In this document: positions 32,809 through 41,030 of the stretch, piece by piece | How the letters are laid out: every line of letters begins with the position of its first letter | Numbering within the stretch: position 1 is the stretch's first letter | DNA from: Mesoaciditoga sp. | GTDB taxonomy: Bacteria; Thermotogota; Thermotogae; Mesoaciditogales; Mesoaciditogaceae | Direction: 5' to 3' | NCBI GenBank assembly: GCA_015489955.1 | Contig: WFYR01000048.1 | Location: 1 to 53,519 of the forward strand | DNA length: 53,519 nt | Notes under the pieces: model-generated | The model's database searches: none | Told to the model about the DNA's origin: nothing | The model's input: the letters and a program-made list of their open reading frames with translations, nothing else | Program-made: the position numbers and the translations under genes

Positions 32809-33330
32809 ATGATGAACGTATCAAAATTGGGATTTGAAAATCCTATTTTACACTACAAATTGGATCCGGGAGAAATGGGAGTTGCGTCTCCTTCCTCTGC
32901 CATGTTAAGCATCAGTAGAGTAGCTGGTCACGAGACGGGAAACGCGGTTAGAATGTGGGCGGAAGCCATCGCGAATGGTGGTTACGTGATATATTCAGCC
33001 ATAACGCTGGATATGAGAAAGAGGGGAGCTTTTCTGGCGGCGGTGGCTGGAAAGACGACGGTGGAAGTTTACTATCCGCATGGAAAAAGAGGAGAAAGCT
33101 ATATCAATGGCAAAAAGAAAACAAGTGATTTTTTTCCAATCCGAAATGTGGAAATGAAATTAAAGACGGCGTTAAACACTTTGAGGAATTTGCTTAAAAA
33201 CACGACGGATCCCGCAGAGAGAGAAAGAATCAAAAGAAAGATCTCTCAAATTGAGAAAGCCATTAACATGTTAAGAATGGGAAATATACCCATTCATAAT
33301 ATGGAAAGTTTGGTGAATGTCTATGCGTAA
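32809..33330 (+). CDS. Hypothetical protein upstream of NAD-salvage genes
   Basis: A 173-residue protein I do not recognise. The N-terminal half is unusually rich in Gly, Ala and Ser (MGVASPSSAMLSISRVAGHETGNAVRMWAEAIANGGYVIYSAITL). The C-terminal half is a basic amphipathic helix pair (NTLRNLLKNTTDPAERERIKRKISQIEKAINML) that could form a coiled coil. There is no signal peptide or clear membrane helix. Start ATG 32809 (or ATG 32812) follows GGTGA. It overlaps the nicotinamidase gene by a few bases, so it is co-translated with NAD salvage. Confidence 0.7.
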   Translation: MMNVSKLGFENPILHYKLDPGEMGVASPSSAMLSISRVAGHETGNAVRMWAEAIANGGYVIYSAITLDMRKRGAFLAAVAGKTTVEVYYPHGKRGESYINGKKKTSDFFPIRNVEMKLKTALNTLRNLLKNTTDPAERERIKRKISQIEKAINMLRMGNIPIHNMESLVNVYA

Positions 33331-33859
33331 AGCACTTATGGTTGTGGACATGCAAAATGATTTTGTCACTAAAAATGGGGCGCTTTATTTTGAAAAAGCC
33401 GAAAGTGTAAAACCAGTTGTTTTAGATTGCGTTAAAAAATACATAGAAAACAACGCCCCAATTATCTTTACTCAAGACTGGCACGATGAGGACGATAAAG
33501 AATTTAATATTTTTCCAAAGCATTGTATTAAAGATACTTGGGGAGCTCAGTTGTTTGATAGCTTAAAGAAAGTAGCGGAAGGATACGATAACGCTTTTTT
33601 TGTGAAAAAGAGAAAGTATTCCGCTTTTTACCAAACTAACTTGGATGAAAAGTTAAAGACACTCTCTCCAAAAACTGTTGAAGTCTGTGGGGTAACCACA
33701 AATATTTGTGTGCTTTTCAACGTTGAGGAGTTGAGAAATAGAGATTTTGAAGTAATCGTGTATGAAAATGCTGTAGCTTCTTACGACGATAATTTACATG
33801 ATTTTGCAATTCAACAAATAAAAGACGTGCTTGGAGCCAAAATATGTACATGGAGGTGA
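33323..33859 (+). CDS. Nicotinamidase-like isochorismatase-family hydrolase
   Basis: A 178-residue hydrolase that probably turns nicotinamide into nicotinate. The catalytic triad is visible: Asp in MVVDMQNDF, Lys in VKKRKYSAF, Cys in CGVTTNICVLF. Metal ligands Asp and His are in TQDWHDEDD and the third His in FPKHC. The start is ATG 33323 with GGTGA five bases upstream; the track ATG 33317 lies on that site. The next gene is nicotinate phosphoribosyltransferase, four bases away, which uses its product, so the assignment is strong from context. Confidence 0.87.
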   Translation: MRKALMVVDMQNDFVTKNGALYFEKAESVKPVVLDCVKKYIENNAPIIFTQDWHDEDDKEFNIFPKHCIKDTWGAQLFDSLKKVAEGYDNAFFVKKRKYSAFYQTNLDEKLKTLSPKTVEVCGVTTNICVLFNVEELRNRDFEVIVYENAVASYDDNLHDFAIQQIKDVLGAKICTWR

Positions 33860-33863
33860 GCTT

Positions 33864-35144
33864 GTGAGAGCTCAAAGGCTTGATCCGAGAGTTTTCAAAG
33901 TACCCATTGATAGGATAAGAGCGGGTTATTACTCGGATAAATACTTTACAAGATACGTGGAAGTTTTGAAGAAAGATGATCACCATCCAAAGGTGCTTTA
34001 TCAATTTTTTCCAAGAAGAGACGCCGTAATCGTTGGTATAGATGAAGCTCTGGCAATATTGAAAATGTGCACAGGTTATTATAAAGACGAAGAAAAAGCC
34101 GATTCTCTTTTCAAAGAATTACTTAAAGCGGAACGTGAATTGCAAGATGCTGTTTACGTCATGGACAGAAAAGAAATTGAAAAAGCGAACCGCAAAAGGT
34201 GGGATTTGCGTGAATCTCTTAACAACTTGTGGGTGGACAAATTTTCTGAGATAGAAGTTAAAGCCCTTTACGATGGCGAAGAGGCAAAAAATATGGAAGC
34301 CATAATGACAATCGAAGGAGATCCAACTTATTTCGGATACTTGGAAACCGTGTTGCTTGGAGTAATAGCAAGAGGTAGTTCCACCGCAACAGCTGTCAAG
34401 AAAGTTGCGAAAGTTGCAAATGGAAAACCCATTTTATTTTTCTCCGCGCGCTTTGATCACTATTGGGTTCAGGCGACAGATGGTTACGCCGCTTTTAAAT
34501 CTGGAGCAGATGTCGTTTCAACAGATGCAAATGCCGATTATTGGGGAGCTGAAGCGACCGGAACAGTTCCTCATGCACTAATAGCGGCTTATGATGGATC
34601 CACTTCGAAAGCTGCCATAAAATTCGATCAATACATTCCATCTCATGTTAACAGGATCATTCTTGTCGATTGGGAAAACGATGTCATAGGTACAACGAAG
34701 AAGATGCTTCAGAGCTTTTACGAATACGTCACCGGTGAAAAGTACAGAGAAGGTTCTCCTCTACAAAAAATAATAGGTCCCGGAAAGAACAAGATATGGG
34801 GAGTAAGATTTGATACTTCCGGTACGTTAAGAGATGTGTCAGTTACTCCTATCGGAGAGATGTCTCTGGGGGTTTGCCCTGAGCTTGTCTGGAAAGCGAG
34901 AAAGGAATTTGATTCTATGGGTTTGGAAAACCTTAAAATAATAGTTTCCGGTGGATTCAATGCCGATAAGATAGCGCTTTTTGAAAAGTTAAAAGTTCCG
35001 GTGGACGCGTACGGAGTGGGATCTTCACTTCTTAAGGAAAAAGTAGATATCACGGCAGATATAGTTGAAGTGAATGGAAAGCCTTGTGCGAAGGTGGGGA
35101 GGAAAAAAGCGGATCTTTCACGATTGGAAAAAGTCGAATATTGA
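33864..35144 (+). CDS. pncB: Nicotinate phosphoribosyltransferase
   Basis: A 426-residue enzyme that joins nicotinate and PRPP to nicotinate mononucleotide in the Preiss-Handler route to NAD. Family features include DRIRAGYYSDKYFTR near the start, TIEGDPTYFGYLETVLLGVIARGSSTATAV, TGTVPHALIAAYDGSTSKAA, the phosphate-site region GVRFDTSGTLRD, and IIVSGGFNADKI plus VDAYGVGSSLL at the end. The start is GTG 33864, with GGAGGTGA four bases upstream. The track start at 33831 lies inside the nicotinamidase gene. Confidence 0.93.
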   Translation: MRAQRLDPRVFKVPIDRIRAGYYSDKYFTRYVEVLKKDDHHPKVLYQFFPRRDAVIVGIDEALAILKMCTGYYKDEEKADSLFKELLKAERELQDAVYVMDRKEIEKANRKRWDLRESLNNLWVDKFSEIEVKALYDGEEAKNMEAIMTIEGDPTYFGYLETVLLGVIARGSSTATAVKKVAKVANGKPILFFSARFDHYWVQATDGYAAFKSGADVVSTDANADYWGAEATGTVPHALIAAYDGSTSKAAIKFDQYIPSHVNRIILVDWENDVIGTTKKMLQSFYEYVTGEKYREGSPLQKIIGPGKNKIWGVRFDTSGTLRDVSVTPIGEMSLGVCPELVWKARKEFDSMGLENLKIIVSGGFNADKIALFEKLKVPVDAYGVGSSLLKEKVDITADIVEVNGKPCAKVGRKKADLSRLEKVEY

Positions 35145-35205
35145 ATACAAATGGCACAGAGAATTATGAAGACGGTAAGGTCAAATTAGGAGGTGTACTG
35201 AATAA

Positions 35206-36084
35206 ATGAATGAAAAAGGAACATGGGTTGTAAAAGAAGGTTTTGCGGATATGTTTAAAAATGGAGTGATAATGGATGTTACCACTCCGGAGCAGGCCAA
35301 GATAGCCGAAGAGGCTGGTGCCGTTGCGGTTATGGCTTTGGAAAGGGTTCCCGCGGACATAAGAAAAGCCGGCGGAGTGGCGCGAATGGCAGATGTAGGT
35401 CTCATACACAAGATAATGGATGCCGTTTCCATTCCGGTTATGGCGAAAGTAAGAATAGGACATATCGCAGAAGCGAGGATTTTAGAAGCGTTAGGAGTTG
35501 ACTTTATAGATGAAAGTGAAGTCCTTACACCTGCAGACGATAAATACCATATAAACAAGCACGAATTCAACGTTCCCTTTGTTTGCGGCGCGCGAGATCT
35601 TGGAGAGGCTCTGAGAAGAATTTCAGAAGGAGCCGCAATGATAAGAACAAAAGGTGAAGCTGGGACGGGTAACATTGTGGAAGCCGTTAAACATATGAGA
35701 ACTGTTATGGATGCGATAAGAAGGTTGAAATTCATGGCTGATGAAGAGCTTTCTGCTTTTGCAAAGGAAATACGCGCTCCGTTAGAACTTGTCAGGATTG
35801 TTAAAGAAAGAGGAAGACTACCAGTGGTGAATTTTGCGGCAGGTGGGGTCGCAACCCCTGCAGATGCCGCCTTGATGATGTTACTCGGAGCAGATGGGGT
35901 TTTCGTTGGATCTGGAATATTCAAATCTTCCAACCCTCCAAAAATGGCAAACGCCATAGTGCAAGCAGTTCTTCATTACGACGATCCTGATGAACTTGTT
36001 AGAATAAGTGAAGGAATAGGCCAGGCTATGGAAGGTCAAGAAATAGCCACTTTAAGCGAAAAATTGCAAGAAAGAGGTTGGTAA
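35206..36084 (+). CDS. pdxS: Pyridoxal 5'-phosphate synthase subunit PdxS
   Basis: A 292-residue synthase that builds PLP from ribose 5-phosphate, glyceraldehyde 3-phosphate and ammonia delivered by PdxT. It is one of the most conserved proteins here: [46 protein letters not shown], the catalytic Lys in [38 protein letters not shown] and [14 protein letters not shown]. The start is ATG 35206 with TTAGGAGGTG upstream. A terminator-like hairpin separates it from pdxT. Confidence 0.98.
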   Translation: MNEKGTWVVKEGFADMFKNGVIMDVTTPEQAKIAEEAGAVAVMALERVPADIRKAGGVARMADVGLIHKIMDAVSIPVMAKVRIGHIAEARILEALGVDFIDESEVLTPADDKYHINKHEFNVPFVCGARDLGEALRRISEGAAMIRTKGEAGTGNIVEAVKHMRTVMDAIRRLKFMADEELSAFAKEIRAPLELVRIVKERGRLPVVNFAAGGVATPADAALMMLLGADGVFVGSGIFKSSNPPKMANAIVQAVLHYDDPDELVRISEGIGQAMEGQEIATLSEKLQERGW

Positions 36085-36086
36085 AA

Positions 36087-36115
36087 AATTGGGCATACTT
36101 TGTGTATGCCCAATT
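36087..36115 (+). terminator. Terminator-like hairpin between pdxS and pdxT
   Basis: A perfect 12-bp stem, AATTGGGCATAC / GTATGCCCAATT, with loop TTTGT, begins two bases after the pdxS stop and is followed by TTTCTTC. The T-run is broken by C, so it probably ends only part of the transcripts or protects the pdxS mRNA end. This would make more PdxS than PdxT. Confidence 0.65.
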
Positions 36116-36157
36116 TCTTCAATTTTGAATGTGAATTTGATAGAGAAAGGGGAGAGA

Positions 36158-36184
36158 GGCCACTCGTTGGCCGCTTTGTTATGA
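36158..36184 (+). promoter_or_regulatory. Structured leader and 5-codon ORF before pdxT
   Basis: AAAGGGGAG (36146-36154) is 26 bases before pdxT ATG 36181, too far for normal use. Between them lie a hairpin, GGCCA (36158-36162) with TGGCC (36168-36172), and a tiny ORF TTG 36167 (MAALL) whose TGA overlaps the pdxT ATG as ATGA. Folding the hairpin brings the ribosome site to about 11 bases from ATG. Confidence 0.4.
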
Positions 36185-36765
36185 AAATAGGTGTTTTGGG
36201 AATGCAAGGTGACATAGAAGAACATCTCAACATGCTGGAAAAATTAGATGTGCCAGCGATAAGGGTAAAATCATCCAAGCATCTCAACTCCATCGATGGC
36301 CTAATAATTCCGGGTGGAGAAAGCACAACAATGGTAAAGCTTTTGAAAAAAACGGGGCTCTTTGATGAATTAAAGCAAAAAATAGAAAACGGTCTTCCCG
36401 TTTACGGAACGTGCGCAGGTATGATACTTCTTGCCAAAGAAATAGTTTCTCATCCGGAACAGGATTCCCTTAAAGCGTTGGATATAGCGGTTAACAGGAA
36501 CGGTTACGGCAGACAGGTTGATTCTTTCGAGGTCGATATTCCAATTCCAATTCTCGGAGAAAAGCCATTTAAGGCCATCTTCATTCGCGCTCCTAAGATA
36601 ACAAGGGTTGGAAACGACGTGGATGTGCTTGCCAAATACGGTGAAACACCCGTTATGGTAAGAAAAGACAATATTTTTGCGTCATCCTTTCATCCTGAAA
36701 TTACGAACGACACGCGCATTCATGAACTTTTCCTAAAGGTGGTAGAAAATGCTGCTCGCCGTTGA
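36181..36765 (+). CDS. pdxT: Pyridoxal 5'-phosphate synthase glutaminase subunit PdxT
   Basis: A 194-residue class I glutamine amidotransferase that hands ammonia to PdxS. It starts with MKIGVLGMQGDIEEHLNML, has GLIIPGGESTTMVKLL, the nucleophile Cys in VYGTCAGMILLA, RNGYGRQVDSFE, and the His-Glu pair in ASSFHPEITND. ATG 36181 is the family-typical start; the track start 36100 reads through the hairpin and leader. There is no close Shine-Dalgarno, see the leader entry. It overlaps coaX by 17 bases. Confidence 0.96.
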   Translation: MKIGVLGMQGDIEEHLNMLEKLDVPAIRVKSSKHLNSIDGLIIPGGESTTMVKLLKKTGLFDELKQKIENGLPVYGTCAGMILLAKEIVSHPEQDSLKALDIAVNRNGYGRQVDSFEVDIPIPILGEKPFKAIFIRAPKITRVGNDVDVLAKYGETPVMVRKDNIFASSFHPEITNDTRIHELFLKVVENAARR

Positions 36766-37513
36766 TGTCGGCAATACACACACGGTTTTGGGACTTTTTG
36801 ATGGTGAACAAAACGTGAGCAACTGGAGGATTGCTACTTCTCACATTGCGACAGAAGACGAATTTATGGTTAACGTTAACAATCTTATAAACTTTTCGAG
36901 CAAATCTTTTGATGATATCGAAGCTATGTGTGTAGCTTCCGTAGTTCCAAGTGTTAACAACGTCTTTTTGTACTTTGCAAAGAAGTACTTGCATTCTGAT
37001 CCGATGTTCATTACCACAGAGAGTGTTGACTGGATAGAGTGGAACGTTTACACACCGAGTGAGATTGGAGCTGACAGGATCGCAAACATCATTGCTGCAA
37101 AGAAGGAATTTAAAAAAGACGTTGTTGTCGTTGATTTTGGAACCGCAATAACACTGGACGTTGTAACCGACAAATACGAAGGAGGCTCCATACTCATAGG
37201 TCCACGCACTTCGCTAAAGGCCCTTTTTTCAAATGCGGCGAAATTGCCTGCAGTTTCTGAAAAGTTACCTTCTTCTGCCGTTGGAAAAGACACCCCTTCG
37301 AATATACAATCCGGCACAATGCTGGGCACTTCCTTTGCCATCGATGGTCTTGTAGAAGCTTACGAACAAGAACTCTCAAAAAGCTTTAAAGTGGTTGCCA
37401 CGGGTGGAGAAGGAAACCTTTTTTCCCAAATATGCGCCAGGATAGAAGTGTACGATCCACTTCTAACTTTGAAGGGTATTTCATATTACTACGAAGAGTT
37501 GAAAAAAAGATGA
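36749..37513 (+). CDS. coaX: Type III pantothenate kinase
   Basis: A 254-residue kinase for the first step of CoA synthesis; this type needs a monovalent cation and is not feedback-inhibited by CoA. ASKHA motifs: LLAVDVGNTHTVLGLFDG, VASVVPSVNN, YTPSEIGADRIANIIAA, VVVDFGTAITLDVV, and GTSFAIDGLVEAYEQEL. The start is ATG 36749, with AAAGGTGGT upstream inside the pdxT end. Grouping with pncB and pdxST makes a cofactor-synthesis block (NAD, PLP, CoA). Confidence 0.95.
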   Translation: MLLAVDVGNTHTVLGLFDGEQNVSNWRIATSHIATEDEFMVNVNNLINFSSKSFDDIEAMCVASVVPSVNNVFLYFAKKYLHSDPMFITTESVDWIEWNVYTPSEIGADRIANIIAAKKEFKKDVVVVDFGTAITLDVVTDKYEGGSILIGPRTSLKALFSNAAKLPAVSEKLPSSAVGKDTPSNIQSGTMLGTSFAIDGLVEAYEQELSKSFKVVATGGEGNLFSQICARIEVYDPLLTLKGISYYYEELKKR

Positions 37514-38850
37514 AAGCGCTTCTGGTTAACCCATACATTTACGATGTGTCAGCTTACGATTTTTGGTTAAAACCTGTTGGTCTTTTGTACATCGCATCTG
37601 CGTTGAAAAAAAGCGGTGTGGAAGTTAAGCTTCTGGACCTTTTGGACAGATCATTGCCAAATAATAACGTTCACGAAGGACCTTACGGCACAGGAAAATT
37701 TCATAGCGTGATTATAAAAAGCTTGATGGAAGAATACGGTATTCCTCGCTACCTGAAACGATACGGCGCGCCAAAGGAAGTTTTTAACTCTTTAGATTTT
37801 GAACCCGATGTGATAATGATAACGTCAATGATGACATACTGGTATGGTGGCGTTTTCGAAACTATTAAAATTTTGAAATCGCGTTTCAAGGCTCCAATAA
37901 TACTTGGAGGAAACTATCCAACACTTCTTCCAAAACACGCAAAAAGATCTGGTGCAGACGAAATTGTTGTTGGAGAGGGAATACCAAAAGTGTACGACGC
38001 AATTGAAAAACTCACCGGCGCGAAGGTTGAACACGCCATTGGAAATGACTGGTTTGAACTGTTGAAACCAGATTATTCTTTTTATAAATCCTTAAAAGCC
38101 GCCGTTGTTCACACTACATTTGGGTGCCCTTTTAGGTGTACTTACTGCATAGCGTGGAAAAAGGGATTCAAAGTCAGAAGCGTAGAAAGCGTCCTGGAAG
38201 AAATTGAAAACTTGAAATCGCAGGGCGTAAAAGATTTGGCATTTTACGATGACGCGCTTCTTGTTAGAAGAGAAAGATTTAAAGAAATTTTGAAAAATTT
38301 GCCAGATGAAATGAATTACCATTTGCCGAATGGAATTCACGCCAAGCTTTTAGATGAAGAAACGGCGATGCTTTTGAAGAAAAAGAATTTCAAAACGATA
38401 AGAATAGGATACGAAACGAGCGATGTGGAACTTCAAAGGAAAACTGGTGGGAAAGTGAGCAACGAAGCATTTTACAATGCTGTTAAACTTCTAAAAAAGG
38501 CTGGATTTACCGAAAAAGAAGTGGGGGCATACCTTATCGTTGGATTGCCGGGTCAAAGCTTCGAATCCGCTTTGAGAGATGTAAAGCGTGTTGTAGAAGT
38601 TGGTGTGAAACCCGTGATAAATGAATACACCCTCATTCCTGGTTCTATAGATTGGAAAATAGCCGTGAACGAAAAATTAATTGATGAAAACGTTGATCCA
38701 CTTTTACTGAACAATTCGTTAATGAGTTACTGGTGGAAGGGATCAATGGGTATTGAAAAAATACAACTTTTAAAGGGCATTCTTCATAAGTACACACTTG
38801 GAAAATTAGAACGAGAAGAACTCTTGAATCTCAATCCTGAAAATGTGTAG
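37510..38850 (+). CDS. B12-binding-domain radical SAM protein
   Basis: A 446-residue enzyme. The N-terminal cobalamin-binding-like domain has the pattern KALLVNPYIYDVSAYDFWLKPVGLLYIASALKKSGVEVKLLDLLD and IILGGNYPTLLPKHAKRSGADEIVVGEG. The radical SAM core has its Fe-S cysteines in TTFGCPFRCTYCIAWKKG (CX3CX2C) and GGNYP/KTIRIGYETSD-type barrel strands. The His that contacts cobalt (DxHxxG) is not evident, so B12 may be bound differently or not at all. ATG 37510 overlaps the coaX stop (ATGA). The reaction is unknown. Confidence 0.82.
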   Translation: MKALLVNPYIYDVSAYDFWLKPVGLLYIASALKKSGVEVKLLDLLDRSLPNNNVHEGPYGTGKFHSVIIKSLMEEYGIPRYLKRYGAPKEVFNSLDFEPDVIMITSMMTYWYGGVFETIKILKSRFKAPIILGGNYPTLLPKHAKRSGADEIVVGEGIPKVYDAIEKLTGAKVEHAIGNDWFELLKPDYSFYKSLKAAVVHTTFGCPFRCTYCIAWKKGFKVRSVESVLEEIENLKSQGVKDLAFYDDALLVRRERFKEILKNLPDEMNYHLPNGIHAKLLDEETAMLLKKKNFKTIRIGYETSDVELQRKTGGKVSNEAFYNAVKLLKKAGFTEKEVGAYLIVGLPGQSFESALRDVKRVVEVGVKPVINEYTLIPGSIDWKIAVNEKLIDENVDPLLLNNSLMSYWWKGSMGIEKIQLLKGILHKYTLGKLEREELLNLNPENV

Positions 38851-38892
38851 TTTATGATTTTATTTTCACGTAAGAGTGTGTGCATGGCTTTG

Positions 38893-38901
38893 TGGTATAA
38901 T
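38893..38901 (+). promoter_or_regulatory. Extended -10 promoter of the M24 peptidase-efp operon
   Basis: TGGTATAAT at 38893-38901 is a perfect TATAAT with the extended TGn. RNA would begin near 38908. The leader then carries GAGGGGAGG and a small CTCAC/GTGAG inverted repeat before the second ribosome site GAGGAGA. No clear -35 box. Confidence 0.65.
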
Positions 38902-38959
38902 TTTTCAAAGAGGCATTAAAGAGGGGAGGCATTCTCACATTTTGGGTGAGGAGAAGCGT

Positions 38960-40021
38960 ATGAGCAGATCAGAAAAAATGAAAGAATTTCTCGCAGAAAA
39001 GGGATTGGACTATTTTGTGAGTATTTCTTCTGAAGGTTCAAACACCACCGTGAGGTATTTCAGTGGTTTTAGTGGGGATACAGGAGCGGTGATCATAGGA
39101 GAAAATGAGCGTTTTATAGTCGTTGACTCGCGTTTTTACACGCAAGCTTCTCAAGAATCTGATTTTGAAATGGTAAAAACTGAAAATTCTTCTCTTATGG
39201 ATAAAGTGGGTGAAATTGTTAAAGGAAAGAAGATAGGTGTAGAAGAATCCAAGATGTTTTACGCTTGGTATAGAGATTTAAGTTCCAAAGCTGCCAGTAT
39301 TGAAAATGTGGAAGATAAAGTTTACGAGTTGAGAGCTGTCAAAGATGAAGATGAGATCAAAAAGATCGAAAAAGCCGTGGAAGTAGCTCAGGATGCGTTG
39401 GAAAGAACGCTCGAAAAATTCCATGTTGGGATGAGTGAAAAAGAATTTTCGGCCATTCTTGAATTTGAAATGGCAATGGGAGGGGCACAAAAGCCTTCTT
39501 TTGATACAATAGTGGCATCTGGATATCGCGGCGCTTTGCCACACGGACTTGCTTCTGATAAAAAAATAGAAAATGGTGAGATGATGGTGGTTGATTTTGG
39601 AGCGTTGGTAGATGGGTATTGTAGCGACTTAACCAGAACATTTGCCATTGGAAAGGTTTCGCAAAAGGCTAAAGATGCTTACAACGCCGTTTTAAATGCT
39701 CAGATGACAGCCATGAAAGCCGCCAAAGCTGGCATGACCGGCAAGGAAATAGATGCAATTGCAAGAAACGTATTAGAAGAAGCCGGTTTGGGTGAATATT
39801 TTACACATAGTTTGGGACACAGTGTTGGAATGGATGTTCACGAACCGCCGTTTTTAAGTCCCAAATATGAGAAAAAGATCCCTTCGCATGCAATTGTCAC
39901 TTTTGAACCGGGTGTTTACATAGCAAATGAATTTGGAATCCGTATAGAGGACGATGTACTTTTAACTGAGGAAGGTTACAGGTGTCTATCATCCTTCAAA
40001 AAAGAATTCACACAAATATGA
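38960..40021 (+). CDS. M24B metallopeptidase (Xaa-Pro aminopeptidase family)
   Basis: A 353-residue creatinase-fold peptidase. The N-terminal domain (1-125) is the usual Xaa-Pro type (VRYFSGFSGDTGAVIIGE...VDSRFYTQA). Metal-binding residues are in MMVVDFGALVDGYCSDLTRTFAIG (two Asp), SLGHSVGMDVHEPP (His), VTFEPGVYI (Glu) and RIEDDVLLTEEG (Glu). The start is ATG 38960 with GAGGAGA five bases upstream; the track start 38876 lies before the promoter. A peptidase of this kind next to efp is also the Bacillus order. Confidence 0.92.
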   Translation: MSRSEKMKEFLAEKGLDYFVSISSEGSNTTVRYFSGFSGDTGAVIIGENERFIVVDSRFYTQASQESDFEMVKTENSSLMDKVGEIVKGKKIGVEESKMFYAWYRDLSSKAASIENVEDKVYELRAVKDEDEIKKIEKAVEVAQDALERTLEKFHVGMSEKEFSAILEFEMAMGGAQKPSFDTIVASGYRGALPHGLASDKKIENGEMMVVDFGALVDGYCSDLTRTFAIGKVSQKAKDAYNAVLNAQMTAMKAAKAGMTGKEIDAIARNVLEEAGLGEYFTHSLGHSVGMDVHEPPFLSPKYEKKIPSHAIVTFEPGVYIANEFGIRIEDDVLLTEEGYRCLSSFKKEFTQI

Positions 40022-40034
40022 GGAGGTTGTATCG

Positions 40035-40595
40035 GTGATAGATGTTACGAGTTTAAGAAAAGGGACACACATAATGCTAGATGGGAAGATCTACAAAGTC
40101 GTCGATTTTTCGATGCATAAAATGGGAAGGGGGCACAGCGCGGTTGTAAGAACAAGGCTTAAAGACGTTTTAACCGGGTTGGTACAGGATAAAACGTTCA
40201 AAAGTGGAGAAAAAGTCGAAGAAGTGAGCTTGACTTTGAAATCCGCTCAGTACTTGTACAAAGACGAAAGCTTTCTTCATTTTATGACGAATGACGATTA
40301 CGAGCAGTACTCACTTCCTATTAAAGATTTTCAAGAAGAACTGAATTTTATGACCGAGAATATGGACTTGAATTTGGTTTTTCATGAAGATAAAGTTATA
40401 GATATATTGTTGCCCGCAAGTGTTGTCTTAGAAGTTGTGGAAACTGATCCGAGCTTCAAAGGAGACACGGTTTCTGGAGGCGGAAAACCCGCTGTTCTCG
40501 AAACGGGATTAAAGGTAACGGTGCCATTTTTTGTAGAAAGAGGAGAAAAGATAAAGGTCGACACGAGAACAGGTGAGTACATAGAAAGGGCTTAA
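40035..40595 (+). CDS. efp: Translation elongation factor P
   Basis: A 186-residue factor that relieves ribosomes stalled at polyproline. All three domains are present (KGTHIMLDGKIYKVVDF; DDYEQYSLPIKDF; VETDPSFKGDTVSGGGKPAVLETGLKVTVPFFVERGEKIKVDTRTGEYIERA). The tip of the loop that reaches the tRNA is KMGRGHS, with Arg32 in place of the usual Lys. In some bacteria Arg32 is rhamnosylated by EarP; no earP gene is seen here. The start is GTG 40035 with AGGAGGT. Confidence 0.97.
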   Translation: MIDVTSLRKGTHIMLDGKIYKVVDFSMHKMGRGHSAVVRTRLKDVLTGLVQDKTFKSGEKVEEVSLTLKSAQYLYKDESFLHFMTNDDYEQYSLPIKDFQEELNFMTENMDLNLVFHEDKVIDILLPASVVLEVVETDPSFKGDTVSGGGKPAVLETGLKVTVPFFVERGEKIKVDTRTGEYIERA

Positions 40596-40632
40596 TGCCT
40601 ATTGGTAACGATTAAAGAAAGGTGGCGGAAAT

Positions 40633-41028
40633 ATGAATGAAAACGACAATTTTGAAGATGTTGAAAAATCATCTGGTGGTAAAATAGACATTTCCAATCA
40701 AGTTATAGAAGATGTCGTTATTTTAACTTTAGCGAAAGCTGAAGGAAAAGAGATAACACAGAAATCCAAAGAATACAAGTATTACAGAAAACAGGTAACA
40801 ATAGACAGAAAAGATGAAGATAGCATTTCTGTGGCTGTTAAGACGAAGGTGAGATACGGAGAAAAAATTCCAGAAGTGTCCAAAAAGATTCAAAAAGAGA
40901 TCACCGAAGAGGTGGAAAACATAACTGGTCTTAAAGTTATAGCCGTTAACGTTTTGATAGAAGATGTGATTCCACCAAACCATTCCGATGAAGAATTCAA
41001 CGATGATGAAACGGAGGATCAAGAATAG
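40633..41028 (+). CDS. Asp23/Gls24 family protein (YqhY-like)
   Basis: A 131-residue Asp23-domain protein (GKIDISNQVIEDVVILTLAKAEG...SISVAVKTKVRYGEKIPEVSKKIQKEITEEVENITGLKVIAVNVLIEDV). Acidic tails flank the domain. Position directly before nusB is that of yqhY in Bacillus, where the family is linked with fatty acid/acetyl-CoA carboxylase control and the cell envelope. No acc genes are nearby. The start is ATG 40633, behind AAAGGTGGCGG. Confidence 0.88.
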   Translation: MNENDNFEDVEKSSGGKIDISNQVIEDVVILTLAKAEGKEITQKSKEYKYYRKQVTIDRKDEDSISVAVKTKVRYGEKIPEVSKKIQKEITEEVENITGLKVIAVNVLIEDVIPPNHSDEEFNDDETEDQE

Positions 41029-41030
41029 AG

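Noticed and set aside
35181-35957. 258-aa minus-strand ORF
   Set aside because: Opposite-strand shadow of the highly conserved pdxS; low-complexity Ser/Ala/Pro sequence without motifs.
38934-38951. CTCAC/GTGAG stem before the M24 peptidase as a fifth bridging hairpin
   Set aside because: A normal ribosome site (GAGGAGA) lies five bases before ATG 38960, so no bridging is needed; the stem is short.
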